A DNA stretch of 64,000 bases from Advenella kashmirensis WT001. GTDB taxonomy: Bacteria > Pseudomonadota > Gammaproteobacteria > Burkholderiales > Burkholderiaceae_B. Position 1 is the first letter of the stretch, and the number at the start of each line of letters is the position of its first letter. The position numbers and the translations under genes were made by a program. The stretch lies in contig NC_017964.1 in NCBI RefSeq assembly GCF_000219915.2, forward strand, positions 558,001 through 622,000, written 5' to 3'. This document shows positions 9,486-18,108 of the stretch, one piece after another. The notes beneath the pieces were generated by a model. The model ran no database searches, was not told the DNA's origin, and saw only the letters and a program-made list of their open reading frames with translations.

Positions 9486-10613
9486 CTATTTTTGTACCAG
9501 ACACTGGTTCAGCCCGTTAAGGATGACATCCTTGGGCAACTTACGACCAATAAACACCATGGTGTTGGAGGGCTTCTCCTTAGGCCCCCATGGTTTGCCG
9601 GGTTCTGCACCCATCAGCATGTGTACACCCTGGAAGATCATGCGCTGGCGCATGCCTTTCATGTAAAGGATCCCTTTGTAACGATACAGGTCGGGACCAA
9701 ATACCTGCACTACGCCGCTCAGGAACTCTTCCAGACGTTCCGGTATGAACGGTTTTTCAGATTTGAAAACGAAGGCGCCGATTTCATCGTCATGGTGAGC
9801 GTGATGATGATCGTGATGATGGTGGTCGTGATCGTGATGCTCGCCATGCGCATGGCCGTGATCATGCTTGTGATCGTGCCCATGGTCGTGATCGTGCTCA
9901 TGGTCGTGATCATGGGCCGCATCGGGATGTTCTTCTTTCAGAAATTCCGGATCAATGTCAAGAATGGTATTCAGGTTAAAGCCGCTGATGTCCAGGACCT
10001 TATTGATGTCGATCTCGCCAAAATGAACCGGCATAATTTCGGCGCGCGGGTTCATATGCAGCAACCGATGACGCAGGGCGCTGTATTCCTGGTCTGTGAC
10101 CAGGTCTTTCTTGGAGACCAGGATGCGGTCGGCAAATCCGACCTGTTTTTGAGCTTCTGGCTGGGTGTCCAGCGTTTCCATGCCGTGCTTGGCATCGACC
10201 ACCGTAATTACGGCATCGAGCCGGTAGAAGGCGGCAACGCTGTCATCCATGAAGAAGGTCTGGCAAACCGGACCGGGGTTGGCTACACCGGTGGTTTCGA
10301 TCACCACGCGTTCGAATTTCAGTTCGCCTTTCTGGTGGCGAACTTTAAGATCATTGAGCGTGTTCAGCAGATCGCCGCGAACAGTGCAGCAGACGCAGCC
10401 GTTGGACAGCTCGATAATCTGTTCGTCGCTATCCTGCACCAGAAGTTCGTTATCTATGCTTTCCGGCCCGAATTCATTTTCGATGACGGCGATGCGGTTG
10501 CCGTGATATTCGGTCAGGATGCGTTTCAGGAGTGTGGTTTTACCTGCCCCCAGAAAACCGGTAAGAACGGTGACAGGGATCATTTTATCTGCTTGTGCTT
10601 GCGTTTTTGTCAT
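9486..10613 (-). CDS. CobW/ZNG1-type G3E GTPase, probable zinc metallochaperone
   Basis: A G3E-family GTPase of 375 residues: Walker A GFLGAGKTT at about 19-27, the family metal-binding motif GCVCC (C73, C75, C76), SKKD in place of the usual NKxD guanine motif, and a CobW C-terminal domain (PFIPERLEEFLSG). Between the domains, about residues 233-283, runs a long His/Asp stretch, a likely metal buffer. Family members deliver zinc to client enzymes under zinc limitation. Neighbouring zur and znuCB genes support a zinc rather than cobalt role. A TTG at 10637 would extend it by eight codons; ATG 10613 is preferred. Confidence 0.9.
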   Translation of the reverse strand: MTKTQAQADKMIPVTVLTGFLGAGKTTLLKRILTEYHGNRIAVIENEFGPESIDNELLVQDSDEQIIELSNGCVCCTVRGDLLNTLNDLKVRHQKGELKFERVVIETTGVANPGPVCQTFFMDDSVAAFYRLDAVITVVDAKHGMETLDTQPEAQKQVGFADRILVSKKDLVTDQEYSALRHRLLHMNPRAEIMPVHFGEIDINKVLDISGFNLNTILDIDPEFLKEEHPDAAHDHDHEHDHDHGHDHKHDHGHAHGEHHDHDHHHHDHHHAHHDDEIGAFVFKSEKPFIPERLEEFLSGVVQVFGPDLYRYKGILYMKGMRQRMIFQGVHMLMGAEPGKPWGPKEKPSNTMVFIGRKLPKDVILNGLNQCLVQK

Positions 10614-10990
10614 GGCGTTTAAACGTCTTACCGGCAACAGAAACCGGCCGATTCCAAAAAGACGTTCCTAAAGTCAATCGCAGGATTACATCATAGCTTT
10701 GCGAAAGTCGCAAACGTTAATTGTTTCTCGAACAAAATAAACCCCAAATACTGGGGATAAACCCTAAGATCTTGATTTGTGTAATGAAATTTACATTCTG
10801 GTATGCCCGGCCACGATAACGGCGATTGACCGGCGCTTCTCGTTCAATAGGGGAGCGATTATTGTGTCCTGCGCGCCTGTTGCCGACTGCTGACAATTGA
10901 CCGATTGATCCTGTAGGGGAAGTGGGTGACGGTTTCAGCCGGAGCAATGGGCGTGGCGGCGGGCTGATGCTGCGGGTCTGCCGTTTTCAG
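10614..10990. other. Non-coding gap between cobW-like gene and zur
   Basis: Nearly 380 bases lie between two same-strand genes. It holds a small CCCCA-AATAC-TGGGG hairpin near 10742-10756 and presumably the promoter of the GTPase gene. I could not find a good Zur palindrome here, and no ORF looks coding. Confidence 0.45.
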
Positions 10991-11518
10991 TCACGGCGCC
11001 GCTGCTGTTTCATCCTGTTTTTTGTTGCAATCTTCACAGATGGCCCGCAATTCGGTTTCGCTGGTTGTCTGAATGAAACCGGCCGTATGGATCATGTCCT
11101 GCAACTGGTGGCTGATCAGCGGGGCACTCAGTTCGGCGACCTTGCCGCAACGTGTGCAGACAATCAGCAGATCGTGGTGGTGACCCGATACGTCCTGGCA
11201 GGCCGTCCAGGCGTTGACGGCATCCAGGCGGTGGATCAGGCCTTCTTCGACCAGAAAATCCAGGGCGCGGTAGACGGTGGGAGGCTTGGCCTGCGGATAG
11301 AGCTGCTTCATGGCCTCAAGCAATTCATAGGCTTTCAGGCTGCGACCGGCTTCCAGCAGCAGGGTGAGCACGTGCTGGCGAATCGGCGTCAGGCGGGTAC
11401 CGCGTTGTTCGCAATGACGAATGGCTTCCAGCAGCTGATAGGCTACAGAGTGGGTATGGGCGCCATGCTGGTGCGTCTGTTCCGGGTGATCTGTATCAGG
11501 TGGCATTCTGGGGGTCAT
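10991..11518 (-). CDS. zur: Fur-family transcriptional regulator, Zur-like
   Basis: A 175-residue FUR-family repressor: a His-rich N terminus, a winged helix (LTPIRQHVLTLLLEAGRSLKAYELL, PPTVYRALDFLVEEGLIHRL), and a dimerisation/metal domain with GHHHDLLIVCTRCGK and CEDC, the structural zinc cysteines. The identification as Zur (zinc) rather than Fur (iron) rests on the CxxC pairs and the adjacent znuCB and CobW-type genes. It diverges from the znu genes with a Zur-box-like palindrome between them. Confidence 0.88.
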   Translation of the reverse strand: MTPRMPPDTDHPEQTHQHGAHTHSVAYQLLEAIRHCEQRGTRLTPIRQHVLTLLLEAGRSLKAYELLEAMKQLYPQAKPPTVYRALDFLVEEGLIHRLDAVNAWTACQDVSGHHHDLLIVCTRCGKVAELSAPLISHQLQDMIHTAGFIQTTSETELRAICEDCNKKQDETAAAP

Positions 11519-11617
11519 GTGACAGGCAATCGTTGGGCGAAGATGGAGGCAATGATACTGCCATCGTCCGCAAGGAGGAAACTTTCAAGCTATTTTAGGC
11601 CATTTCACTGCCGAAAT

Positions 11618-11640
11618 TGTGTATTATGATATAACATATC
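11618..11640. promoter_or_regulatory. Zur-box-like palindrome
   Basis: Centred at 11629, the site matches about 15 of 22 defined positions of the gammaproteobacterial Zur consensus GAAATGTTATANTATAACATTTC. The right half TATAACAT is perfect and the left half partial. It lies 100 bases upstream of zur and about 200 upstream of the small membrane-protein gene that begins the znu operon. Confidence 0.55.
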
Positions 11641-11844
11641 ATTTTGGAAAGTGGTTGTGGCGGGATTAGGATGCCGGCAGCATACAGTCGACACGAGGCC
11701 ATAACAGGGCCAGGCTGTTGCAGCGTCGTGTATTCGACGCCGTTCCAGGTCCGCTCGGGCAACCCAGCCTGCTTCGCAGGCGAATGATTGCCCCACCCAT
11801 CCACGCTGATCCATCCATTAACAGATCCGTTAAATCAGACAATT

Positions 11845-12141
11845 ATGCAGAATGAATCCCTGTTCCCGGCCTTGCAGCGCGTCTATCCCACAGTGACAGG
11901 GACGCCTTTTGTCGAGCAGGCGCGTGCCAAAACTGCTGATGTCGCACCGGCGGTCGGCGCTGCTGGCGGACACGGTTCGGTTCCTTCAGCCGACGACCCA
12001 CTGCACATGCCGGCCGAGTCAACTCCCACGATTTTCCTGGCGTCTGCCGTTGACAGGCTGGGCCCGGTGCTGGGCGTTATCCTGCTGCTATGGGGTTTGA
12101 TCGCCTGGTCGGCCGGCTGGCTGGGTACGATTGCCGGCTGA
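11845..12141 (+). CDS. Unknown small membrane protein ahead of znuCB
   Basis: I do not recognise a family. The 98-residue product has a polar N-terminal three-quarters (MQNESLFPALQRVYP, Ala/Gly/Pro-rich) and one C-terminal hydrophobic helix (LGPVLGVILLLWGLIAWSAGW), so it is probably a single-pass membrane protein. No clear ribosome-binding site precedes the ATG. It occupies the place where a ZnuA periplasmic zinc-binding protein would be expected, but it has no signal peptide and no His-rich loop. It ends 36 bases before the znuC ATG. Confidence 0.55.
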   Translation: MQNESLFPALQRVYPTVTGTPFVEQARAKTADVAPAVGAAGGHGSVPSADDPLHMPAESTPTIFLASAVDRLGPVLGVILLLWGLIAWSAGWLGTIAG

Positions 12142-12177
12142 TCGCCGCCTTTGTCTTTCGGATTCTTACTGACACCC

Positions 12178-12954
12178 ATGCCCATGCCCTTTGCGACAAA
12201 CAGCGCCCGTGTTGACCGTCCCGCAATTGCGGTCTCGGCGGCGGCCAGGCCGGTTATCCAGCTTGAGGATGTGACTGTGGGCTGGAACGGTGTGCCTGCC
12301 CTCAGCGGCGTGACAGGGACCTTTCTTGAAGGGTCGCTGACCGCGATCCTGGGGCCCAATGGCGCCGGTAAATCGACGCTGCTCAAAACGGTGACAGGAC
12401 AACTGACAGCGCGCACTGGCAGGGTGACAATCCACGACCATTTCCGTGGCGGTATTTCCCTGTTGCCGCAAATCAGTGAAATTGATCGCAGCTTTCCGAT
12501 TACCACCTACGATCTGGTTTCCATGGGCGCCTGGCGCCGGGTAGGCGCCTTCCGTCGCTACGATAAAGGCGAGCGTCAGCGTATTCATGACGCGCTGGCC
12601 ACCGTCGGGTTGACAGATAAATCCCGCGACCTGATTTCCAGTCTGTCCGGCGGACAAATGCAACGTGCGCTGTTTGCCCGTCTTATTGTGTGCGATGCGC
12701 CGGTCATGATCCTGGATGAACCTTTCACTGCCGTGGATGAGGGAACCTGCGACTTGCTGCTGCAGATTCTTCTTGACTGGCATCGCGAAGGGCGCACCGT
12801 GCTCGTGGTGCTGCACGATGCTGCGCTGGTGCGCCAGTGCTTTCCCCAAACGTTGCTGCTGGCGCGGCAGGTGGTGGGCTGGGGCGATACGGCCAGCGTG
12901 CTGACCGACGCCAATCTGGACCAGGCCCGCTCGCTGGCGCTGGGAGGCTTTTGA
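12178..12954 (+). CDS. znuC: Zinc ABC transporter ATP-binding protein ZnuC
   Basis: ABC ATPase of 258 residues: Walker A GPNGAGKST at about 59-67, signature LSGGQMQRALFAR, Walker B VMILDEP, and the switch His in VVLHD. The family assignment (metal-type ABC ATPase, ZnuC/MntB-like) is supported by the znuB gene that overlaps its stop (TGATG) and by the nearby zur. The start is uncertain: ATGs at 12178 and 12184 lack a clear ribosome-binding site and a TTG lies at 12151. Confidence 0.88.
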   Translation: MPMPFATNSARVDRPAIAVSAAARPVIQLEDVTVGWNGVPALSGVTGTFLEGSLTAILGPNGAGKSTLLKTVTGQLTARTGRVTIHDHFRGGISLLPQISEIDRSFPITTYDLVSMGAWRRVGAFRRYDKGERQRIHDALATVGLTDKSRDLISSLSGGQMQRALFARLIVCDAPVMILDEPFTAVDEGTCDLLLQILLDWHREGRTVLVVLHDAALVRQCFPQTLLLARQVVGWGDTASVLTDANLDQARSLALGGF

Positions 12955-13807
12955 TGGAGGCGGTTGTTGCGGCGCTGCTGACGCCTTTTACCGAATTTGC
13001 GTTTATGAGCCGAGCCCTGTTCGGTTCGATATTTGTGTCGCTTGCCGCAGGACCGCTGGGCGTGTTTTTGATTCTGCGGCGCATGAGCCTGATGGCCGAT
13101 TCCATGTCGCATGCAATTTTGCCTGGCGTGGCGGTGGCCTTCCTGCTGGCCGGCGTATCCATGACGGCAATGCTGATCGGCGGCCTGGCCACCGGTTTGC
13201 TGGTCGCCGTGCTTGCCGGCAGTGTGGCCCGATCTACCGGCTTGAAAGAGGACGCCAGTTTTGCTGCGTTCTACCTGATATCACTGGGCCTTGGCGTGTT
13301 GTTAATTTCGCTCAAAGGTTCCAATCTGGATCTGTTGCACGTGCTTTTCGGTACTGTGCTGGGGCTCGATGACAGTCATCTGGTTTTCATCATGTGCGTC
13401 TCCAGTGTAACGCTGGTTGTGCTTACGTTGATGTACCGGCCGCTGGTGATCGAATGCCTGGATCCGGCTTTTCTGAAAATGGAAGGCGGCGGCGGCTCGC
13501 TGGTTCATGGCGGCTTTCTGATCCTGCTGGTGGTTAATCTGGTGGCCGGGTACCAGGTCATGGGTACCTTGCTGGTGGTGGGGATGATGATGTTGCCGGC
13601 CGCCGCGGCGCGCTTCTGGGGACGTACGCTGGGGTGGCAACTGGTCCTGGCTGTGTGTCTGGGCGTTGTAGCTCTTATATCGGCCTCGTACTGTCCTATC
13701 ACTTCGGTCTGCCGGCTTCCAGCGCCATCATTCTATCTGCGGGCGCCTTGTATATTTTGTCAATGTTATTTGGCAATCAGCACGGCTTGCTGCGTTCCGG
13801 CCGCTAG
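12954..13807 (+). CDS. znuB: Zinc ABC transporter permease ZnuB (frameshifted)
   Basis: A polytopic permease of the ABC-3 metal family with about eight hydrophobic helices (FILRRMSLMADSMSHAILPGVA, LLHVLFGTVLGLD, GYQVMGTLLVVGMMMLPAAAARF). The ATG overlaps the znuC TGA. The frame is lost at the TT at 13675-13676. One additional T gives ALYIGLVLSYHFGLPASSA and a normal C terminus ending LLRSGR at the TAG at 13805-13807, for 284 residues. Without the repair the frame runs on into unrelated antisense sequence of xerC. Confidence 0.9.
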
Positions 13808-13836
13808 CAAAGATCCGGTTACTAGCAAAAAAAACC

Positions 13837-14817
13837 TTATTTCTCTTTATCTGTTTCGTCCATCTTGGCGCGGGGGTGTGCCTTGTCGTAAACTTGAGCC
13901 AGATGCTGAAAATCGAGCCTCGTATAAATTTGCGTGGTGGCAATATTGGCATGCCCCAGCATTTCCTGCACTGCCCGCAGATCCTGCGACGATTGCAGAA
14001 CGTGGCTGGCAAAGCTGTGACGCAGGACGTGTGGGTGCACCTGCGCGGGAATGCCACTGCGCAGGCTTAGTTTTTTCAGTTGCAATTGAACAACCCGCGG
14101 GGCAATGCGGCGACCGCGGGTGCCCAGAAACACCGCAGACTGATCGTCGGTCGTGCTGCCTGGCGGCAGCAGTTTGTGCCTGACGGCCAGCCATTGCGTT
14201 ACGGCACCAATGGCGCTGCGGCCCAATGGCACGCTGCGCGTTTTGCCGCCTTTGCCGGTAACCGTGACCTCGCCTTCATCCAGGTTGAGCCAACTGATCG
14301 ATTCATAGCCATCCTTGCGCGTGTAACGGATGTCCAGGCTGACCAGCTCGGCCAGACGCAAGCCGCTGGAATAGAGCACTTCGAACATAGCCTGATCGCG
14401 CAGATCGGCCGGTTCTGTGCCAGTGGCCACGGTGGGATGATCCAGCAGCGCCTGGGTTTGCTCCACCGACAGCGCCTTGGGAAGCGAGCGGGCAATCTTG
14501 GGTGTCTTCACATCCAGGGCTGGATTGACTTTGACCGTGGTCTGGGGAATCCACCATTGATAAAAGCCGCGCCAGGCCGACAGAATGCGCGCCAGGCTGC
14601 GCGGGCTGTAATCCTGTGCATGCAGCCGGGCGATGGCGTGTCGTATTTGTGCGTTGCTCAGATTCTCGGGCAGGATGTCCGGATAGAAACCCAGCAACAG
14701 CACCAGATCACGCCGATAGGCAGACAGCGTGTGGCTCGCATACCGTTGGTTGGTTTGCAGGTAGGCCAGCCATTTTTCCATTGCATCGGGCAGAATGCGT
14801 GTCATGGCGCTTTCCAT
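13837..14817 (-). CDS. xerC: Site-specific tyrosine recombinase XerC
   Basis: XerC, with XerD, resolves chromosome dimers at dif. The 326-residue protein has an N-terminal SAM-like core-binding domain (about 10-95) and the catalytic domain with R in SSGLRLAEL, K in TGKGGKTR, HVLRHSF, GHANIATTQIY. Between SSGLRLAEL and the beta-hairpin lies an insertion (RYTRKDGYESISWL) that lengthens it beyond the usual 300. The order dapF-DUF484-xerC on this strand is the conserved one, favouring XerC over XerD. Confidence 0.93.
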   Translation of the reverse strand: MESAMTRILPDAMEKWLAYLQTNQRYASHTLSAYRRDLVLLLGFYPDILPENLSNAQIRHAIARLHAQDYSPRSLARILSAWRGFYQWWIPQTTVKVNPALDVKTPKIARSLPKALSVEQTQALLDHPTVATGTEPADLRDQAMFEVLYSSGLRLAELVSLDIRYTRKDGYESISWLNLDEGEVTVTGKGGKTRSVPLGRSAIGAVTQWLAVRHKLLPPGSTTDDQSAVFLGTRGRRIAPRVVQLQLKKLSLRSGIPAQVHPHVLRHSFASHVLQSSQDLRAVQEMLGHANIATTQIYTRLDFQHLAQVYDKAHPRAKMDETDKEK

Positions 14818-14858
14818 AAGTACTGCTGCACCTGGCCGAAGGTCAGTTTTGGCAGATG

Positions 14859-15521
14859 TCAGGCGGTGTAATTCAGGCGGCTTAAGCAGGCGCTGGCCAG
14901 CTTGCCGAGAATTTCAAGAAATGTCGTGCCCATGTCCGGTTTGAAGTGCTCGGTGCCTTCTGCAGCGAAGACCAGCACGCCAATGGTGCGCCCTTCATGT
15001 GTTAACGGCACCATGGCAACCGAGCCGGGCTTGCTATCGAACCAGCCATGCGCCGGCAGATACCCTTCCTGGCCGCAATAGGGTTTCTGCAGGCCGGCCA
15101 CAAAGGCCTGGAGCATGTCGTCGGTGCCCTGGAAGCGCTCGTCTTTGAGGGCCGGAAGATTCCACAGGCGCAGGGCAACTTCCAGCATATCGAATTCCTG
15201 GCGCAATCCGTCTACCACGCGTTGCGGCAGCCGCTGGGGGTCCTGCTCTGCCAGCATGTGCGTACACCAAAGCGTGACATGATCGCTGATGGCTTCGTTG
15301 GAATTGGCATTGTGCAGCAGTTCAGACAGCTTCCACTCCAGTTCCTTGTTGCGCGTGCGCAGTGTCAGGATCTGACGTTCGCCCAATGACAGCGTGTTGC
15401 GGGCATGGGGGTGGGGTACCTTCAGCGATGAAAAAATATCGGCGTGCTCATCAAAAAAAGCAGGGTTGTCCTGCAGAAATTGTGCGACGGTTTCTGCTGT
15501 CAGTGTGGCAGCTTCAGACAT
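14859..15521 (-). CDS. DUF484 family protein
   Basis: A 220-residue soluble protein of the DUF484 (COG3159) family. The N-terminal helical region contains the typical VAQFLQDNPAFFDEH, LKVPHPH and VSLxERQ-like SLGERQ motifs. The C-terminal half resembles a GAF domain (SVAMVPLTHEGRTIGVLVF). Its function is not established. It sits 12 bases after dapF and before xerC, its invariable neighbours in proteobacteria. Confidence 0.92.
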   Translation of the reverse strand: MSEAATLTAETVAQFLQDNPAFFDEHADIFSSLKVPHPHARNTLSLGERQILTLRTRNKELEWKLSELLHNANSNEAISDHVTLWCTHMLAEQDPQRLPQRVVDGLRQEFDMLEVALRLWNLPALKDERFQGTDDMLQAFVAGLQKPYCGQEGYLPAHGWFDSKPGSVAMVPLTHEGRTIGVLVFAAEGTEHFKPDMGTTFLEILGKLASACLSRLNYTA

Positions 15522-15533
15522 GAGTACGTTCCT

Positions 15534-16420
15534 TTATAAAGCAGTGCTGTTGCGATACTGCGCAACCAGACGATCAATGTTTATTTCACTTGAAAATACG
15601 GTCACAGCCGGGCCGCGCATGGTAATTTGCGTGCCATCCCAGGCGATGTACAGATCGCCGCCGCGCGTATGGACGGTCACCGGCGATTGCAGACGACCGC
15701 GCCGGATACCCGCGACCACCGCAGCACAGCGCCGGTGCCGCAGGCCAGCGTTTCGCCGGCTCCGCGTTCATAAACCCGCAGGTTGATCGTGTGCGTATCG
15801 ACGATTTGCATAAACCCGGCGTTGACGCGATTGGCAAAGCGCGGATGCCCTTCGATCAGGGGGCCTTGCACGGCAACCGGTGCGCTGGCCACATCGCTGA
15901 CGATCTGTACGGCATGCGGATTGGAAATGGCAACCAGCGAGAGCGTGACGGAATCGCCATTGTCCAGCGGCAACGACCACAATGTGTCGTCATGATCGCG
16001 CGTGCTTGGCAGATCGGTGGTGTCAAATGCGACCGCCTCGGGTTCAAAGCGGGTTTGCCCCATATTGACCGTGACCGTTGCGTCGTCGGCTTCTTCTAGC
16101 GTAATCAGGCCGGTTGCAATTTCGGCCTTCAGCGGATTGCGCGAAGACAGTTTCTGTTCGTGCACAAAGCGCACAAAACAGCGCGCGCCATTGCCGCAAT
16201 GCTCAACTTCCGAGCCATCGGCATTGAAAATGCGGTATCGAAAGTCGGCCTCCGGGTGGCTTGGAGCTTCGACCAGCAGGATCTGGTCTGCGCCGATGCC
16301 AAATTGCCGATGCGCCAGCGCGCGTGCACGCTCGGGCGTCATGTCGATGGACTGACGTACGCCATCGAGCACAACAAAGTCGTTGCCGGCACCGTGCATT
16401 TTCGAGAAAGACCAGATCAT
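15534..16420 (-). CDS. dapF: Diaminopimelate epimerase DapF (frameshifted)
   Basis: DapF converts LL-DAP to meso-DAP for lysine and peptidoglycan synthesis. It starts at 16420 with [16 protein letters not shown], preceded by AGGAAA. The first catalytic cysteine is in EHCGNGARC. The second motif, CGTGACAA, is broken: the sequence reads CGTGAVLRW because one T is missing on the coding strand near 15728. Adding it restores [16 protein letters not shown] and a 295-residue protein ending at the TAA at 15534. dapF is normally essential, so the break argues for a sequence error. Confidence 0.94.
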
Positions 16421-16499
16421 TGAACGTTTTCCTGATTGAACTGCTGTATTGCACATTATTATCGCCGATCCTGCGTGGCAGCACCACGACCATGCGCAT

Positions 16500-17384
16500 T
16501 CAATAGAATTTCTTTTCCCCTTCAGGGCGGGTTTTGAAGCGTCGATGCACCCAATAATACTGGGGCGGATCGGTACGCACCCATTGTTCAAGCTGTTGAT
16601 TGCAGAAAAGTGTGGCCTGCTCCAGGCTCATCTGGCCCGGGAAGTCGGCAAAGGGAGGCAGTACACGGGTGTGATAGTGACCGGTGGCGCTGTCCCAGCG
16701 CGTCACGATAGGAATCACGTCGGCCTTCCAGGTTCGGGCGATCTGGGCGGTTGCCGGCAGGGTTGCAGCGGGCACGCCAAAGAACGGCACGAAAATGGCG
16801 CCGTCGCGGCCAAAGTCCATGTCGGGCAGGTAATACACCGGTGTGCCCTGGCGCAACTGCCGGATGAGGCTGCGGATGCCTTCCTTACGAGAGATCTGGG
16901 TAACCTTGTTGAAGCGACCGCGTCCCTTGATCATGATGGCATCCACCTGTGGATCGGATGCGGGCGTGTACATGGTGGCCGATTTGACCAGATGCATGGA
17001 CAAGATAGTGGCGGCTGCATCCAGCCCGACAAAATGCGGAGCGAACATCAAGGTGGGCCGGGAAGCGTCGATGCTGTTCTGGATGTGTTCGTAACCACTC
17101 AGGTGCACCATGCGGCGGATTTTATCTTCCGAGCCGTACCACAAGACGGCGCGATCAATCATGGTCTGGGCCAGGGCACGAAAGTGTTCCCGCAACCAGC
17201 GCTCGCGCTGGGCTGGCGTCGCCTCGGGGAAACACAATTGCAAATTGGTGCTGACAATAAAACGGCGGCGCTTCATTAGCACGCGCATCAGGGTGGCGCA
17301 GATGCTGCCCAGGCCCAGACGCAGACTGTCCGGTAATAGATTGATAGTGCGAAAAAGAAAAACGAGTAATGCGGATTTCATCAT
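16500..17384 (-). CDS. lpxL: Lipid A biosynthesis lauroyl-type acyltransferase, LpxL/HtrB family
   Basis: A 295-residue inner-membrane acyltransferase that adds secondary acyl chains to lipid A. It has an N-terminal hydrophobic anchor ([21 protein letters not shown]), the catalytic HX4D motif HFVGLD, and the conserved YYLPDMDFG and [11 protein letters not shown] segments. The frame stays open 49 codons upstream, but MMKSALLVF at 17384 is the family-like start; no clear ribosome-binding site marks it. It heads the minus-strand group lpxL-dapF-DUF484-xerC. Confidence 0.9.
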   Translation of the reverse strand: MMKSALLVFLFRTINLLPDSLRLGLGSICATLMRVLMKRRRFIVSTNLQLCFPEATPAQRERWLREHFRALAQTMIDRAVLWYGSEDKIRRMVHLSGYEHIQNSIDASRPTLMFAPHFVGLDAAATILSMHLVKSATMYTPASDPQVDAIMIKGRGRFNKVTQISRKEGIRSLIRQLRQGTPVYYLPDMDFGRDGAIFVPFFGVPAATLPATAQIARTWKADVIPIVTRWDSATGHYHTRVLPPFADFPGQMSLEQATLFCNQQLEQWVRTDPPQYYWVHRRFKTRPEGEKKFY

Positions 17385-17596
17385 GTTTGAAGATAAGCGA
17401 AGTGCGTCCTGACAATACTTACGGGCAGGGTGCGCCGTGACAGGCACGTCGCTGGCTGCCGGTCTGGTGGCATTGCCGGCAGACGGGTCCGATCCTGGAT
17501 TTTTTTCGATTGTAATGGAGAAAGAGATCACATTGTCCAGGTGGTTGCCTGAAGCAGCAAGACGGGTGGGGCCGTAATACCGGGAGTAATTATATG

Positions 17597-17610
17597 TGCA
17601 TGCGCATACA
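17597..17610. promoter_or_regulatory. Palindromic operator site 1 (upstream of SMR genes)
   Basis: TGCATG-CG-CATACA, one mismatch from the inverted repeat TGCATG-N2-CATGCA that recurs at 17645 and 18695. It lies just upstream of the -35 hexamer of the SMR promoter. Confidence 0.55.
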
Positions 17611-17616
17611 AATATG

Positions 17617-17645
17617 TTGACGAGCGCTTTTCTTTCTTATAATAT
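17617..17645 (+). promoter_or_regulatory. Promoter of the SMR gene pair
   Basis: TTGACG at 17617-17622. The -10 is either TATAAT at 17638-17643 (15-base spacer) or TAATAT at 17640-17645 (17-base spacer). It is flanked by operator sites 1 and 2. Confidence 0.5.
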
Positions 17646-17658
17646 GCATGCACATGCA
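17645..17658. promoter_or_regulatory. Palindromic operator site 2 (upstream of SMR genes)
   Basis: A perfect TGCATG-CA-CATGCA immediately downstream of the -10 region, 48 bases centre-to-centre from site 1. A repressor bound here would cover the transcription start. Confidence 0.6.
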
Positions 17659-17731
17659 AATAATAGATGGAATCAAATAATGTCAATTGCCATGCATGAA
17701 AGCAAGCTGTTGAACACTCCATAAAGGAAAA

Positions 17732-18055
17732 ATGATGAACTGGTTATATCTTGGAATTGCCGTGGTCTTTGAGGTTGCGGTCGCCATATCGGCAGGGAAT
17801 GCGAAGGGGTTCACCCGGGTTGGCTGGACGATTGCCACCCTTATCAGCGGCGTTATTGCCACTTATTTTCTCAGCCTTGCGCTGCTGACCTTCGATGTGG
17901 GCATTGGCTATGCAATCTGGACTTCGGTAGCCGGCGTAGGCATCGTCATTCTGGGCGCTCTGTTTTTTAAGCAGCGGCTTAACTGGAAAAAGGTCCTGGG
18001 AATTGTGCTGATTATCGGCGGTGTTGTTGGTCTGCAGCTCAGTGCTGCGGCATAA
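17732..18055 (+). CDS. SMR family efflux transporter, first subunit of a pair
   Basis: A 107-residue four-helix small multidrug resistance protein with the invariant glutamate E14 in VVFEVAVAIS and the signature GIGYAIW. It ends in a fourth hydrophobic helix (VLGIVLIIGGVVGLQLSAAA). SMR dimers exchange protons for guanidinium or quaternary ammonium compounds across the inner membrane. AAGGAAAA precedes ATG 17732; ATG 17735 is equally possible. The gene is followed by a second SMR gene, the arrangement of obligate heterodimers (EbrAB, YkkCD types). The substrate cannot be read from sequence. Confidence 0.93.
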   Translation: MMNWLYLGIAVVFEVAVAISAGNAKGFTRVGWTIATLISGVIATYFLSLALLTFDVGIGYAIWTSVAGVGIVILGALFFKQRLNWKKVLGIVLIIGGVVGLQLSAAA

Positions 18056-18108
18056 CGCATTGACAGGTATTGGTTAATTTAATTTATATAATTTTGAAGG
18101 AAATAGAT

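Noticed and set aside
9492..10622. 376-codon plus-strand frame opposite the CobW-type gene
   Set aside because: Shadow of the His/Asp tract, giving strings of Val/Met; not protein-like.
10717..10947. 76-codon minus-strand ORF between zur and the CobW-type gene
   Set aside because: No ribosome-binding site, basic low-complexity start, no family features.
12837..14183. A 448-codon reading that fuses the znuC end, znuB and antisense xerC
   Set aside because: It exists only because of the znuB frameshift at 13675; family similarity stops there.
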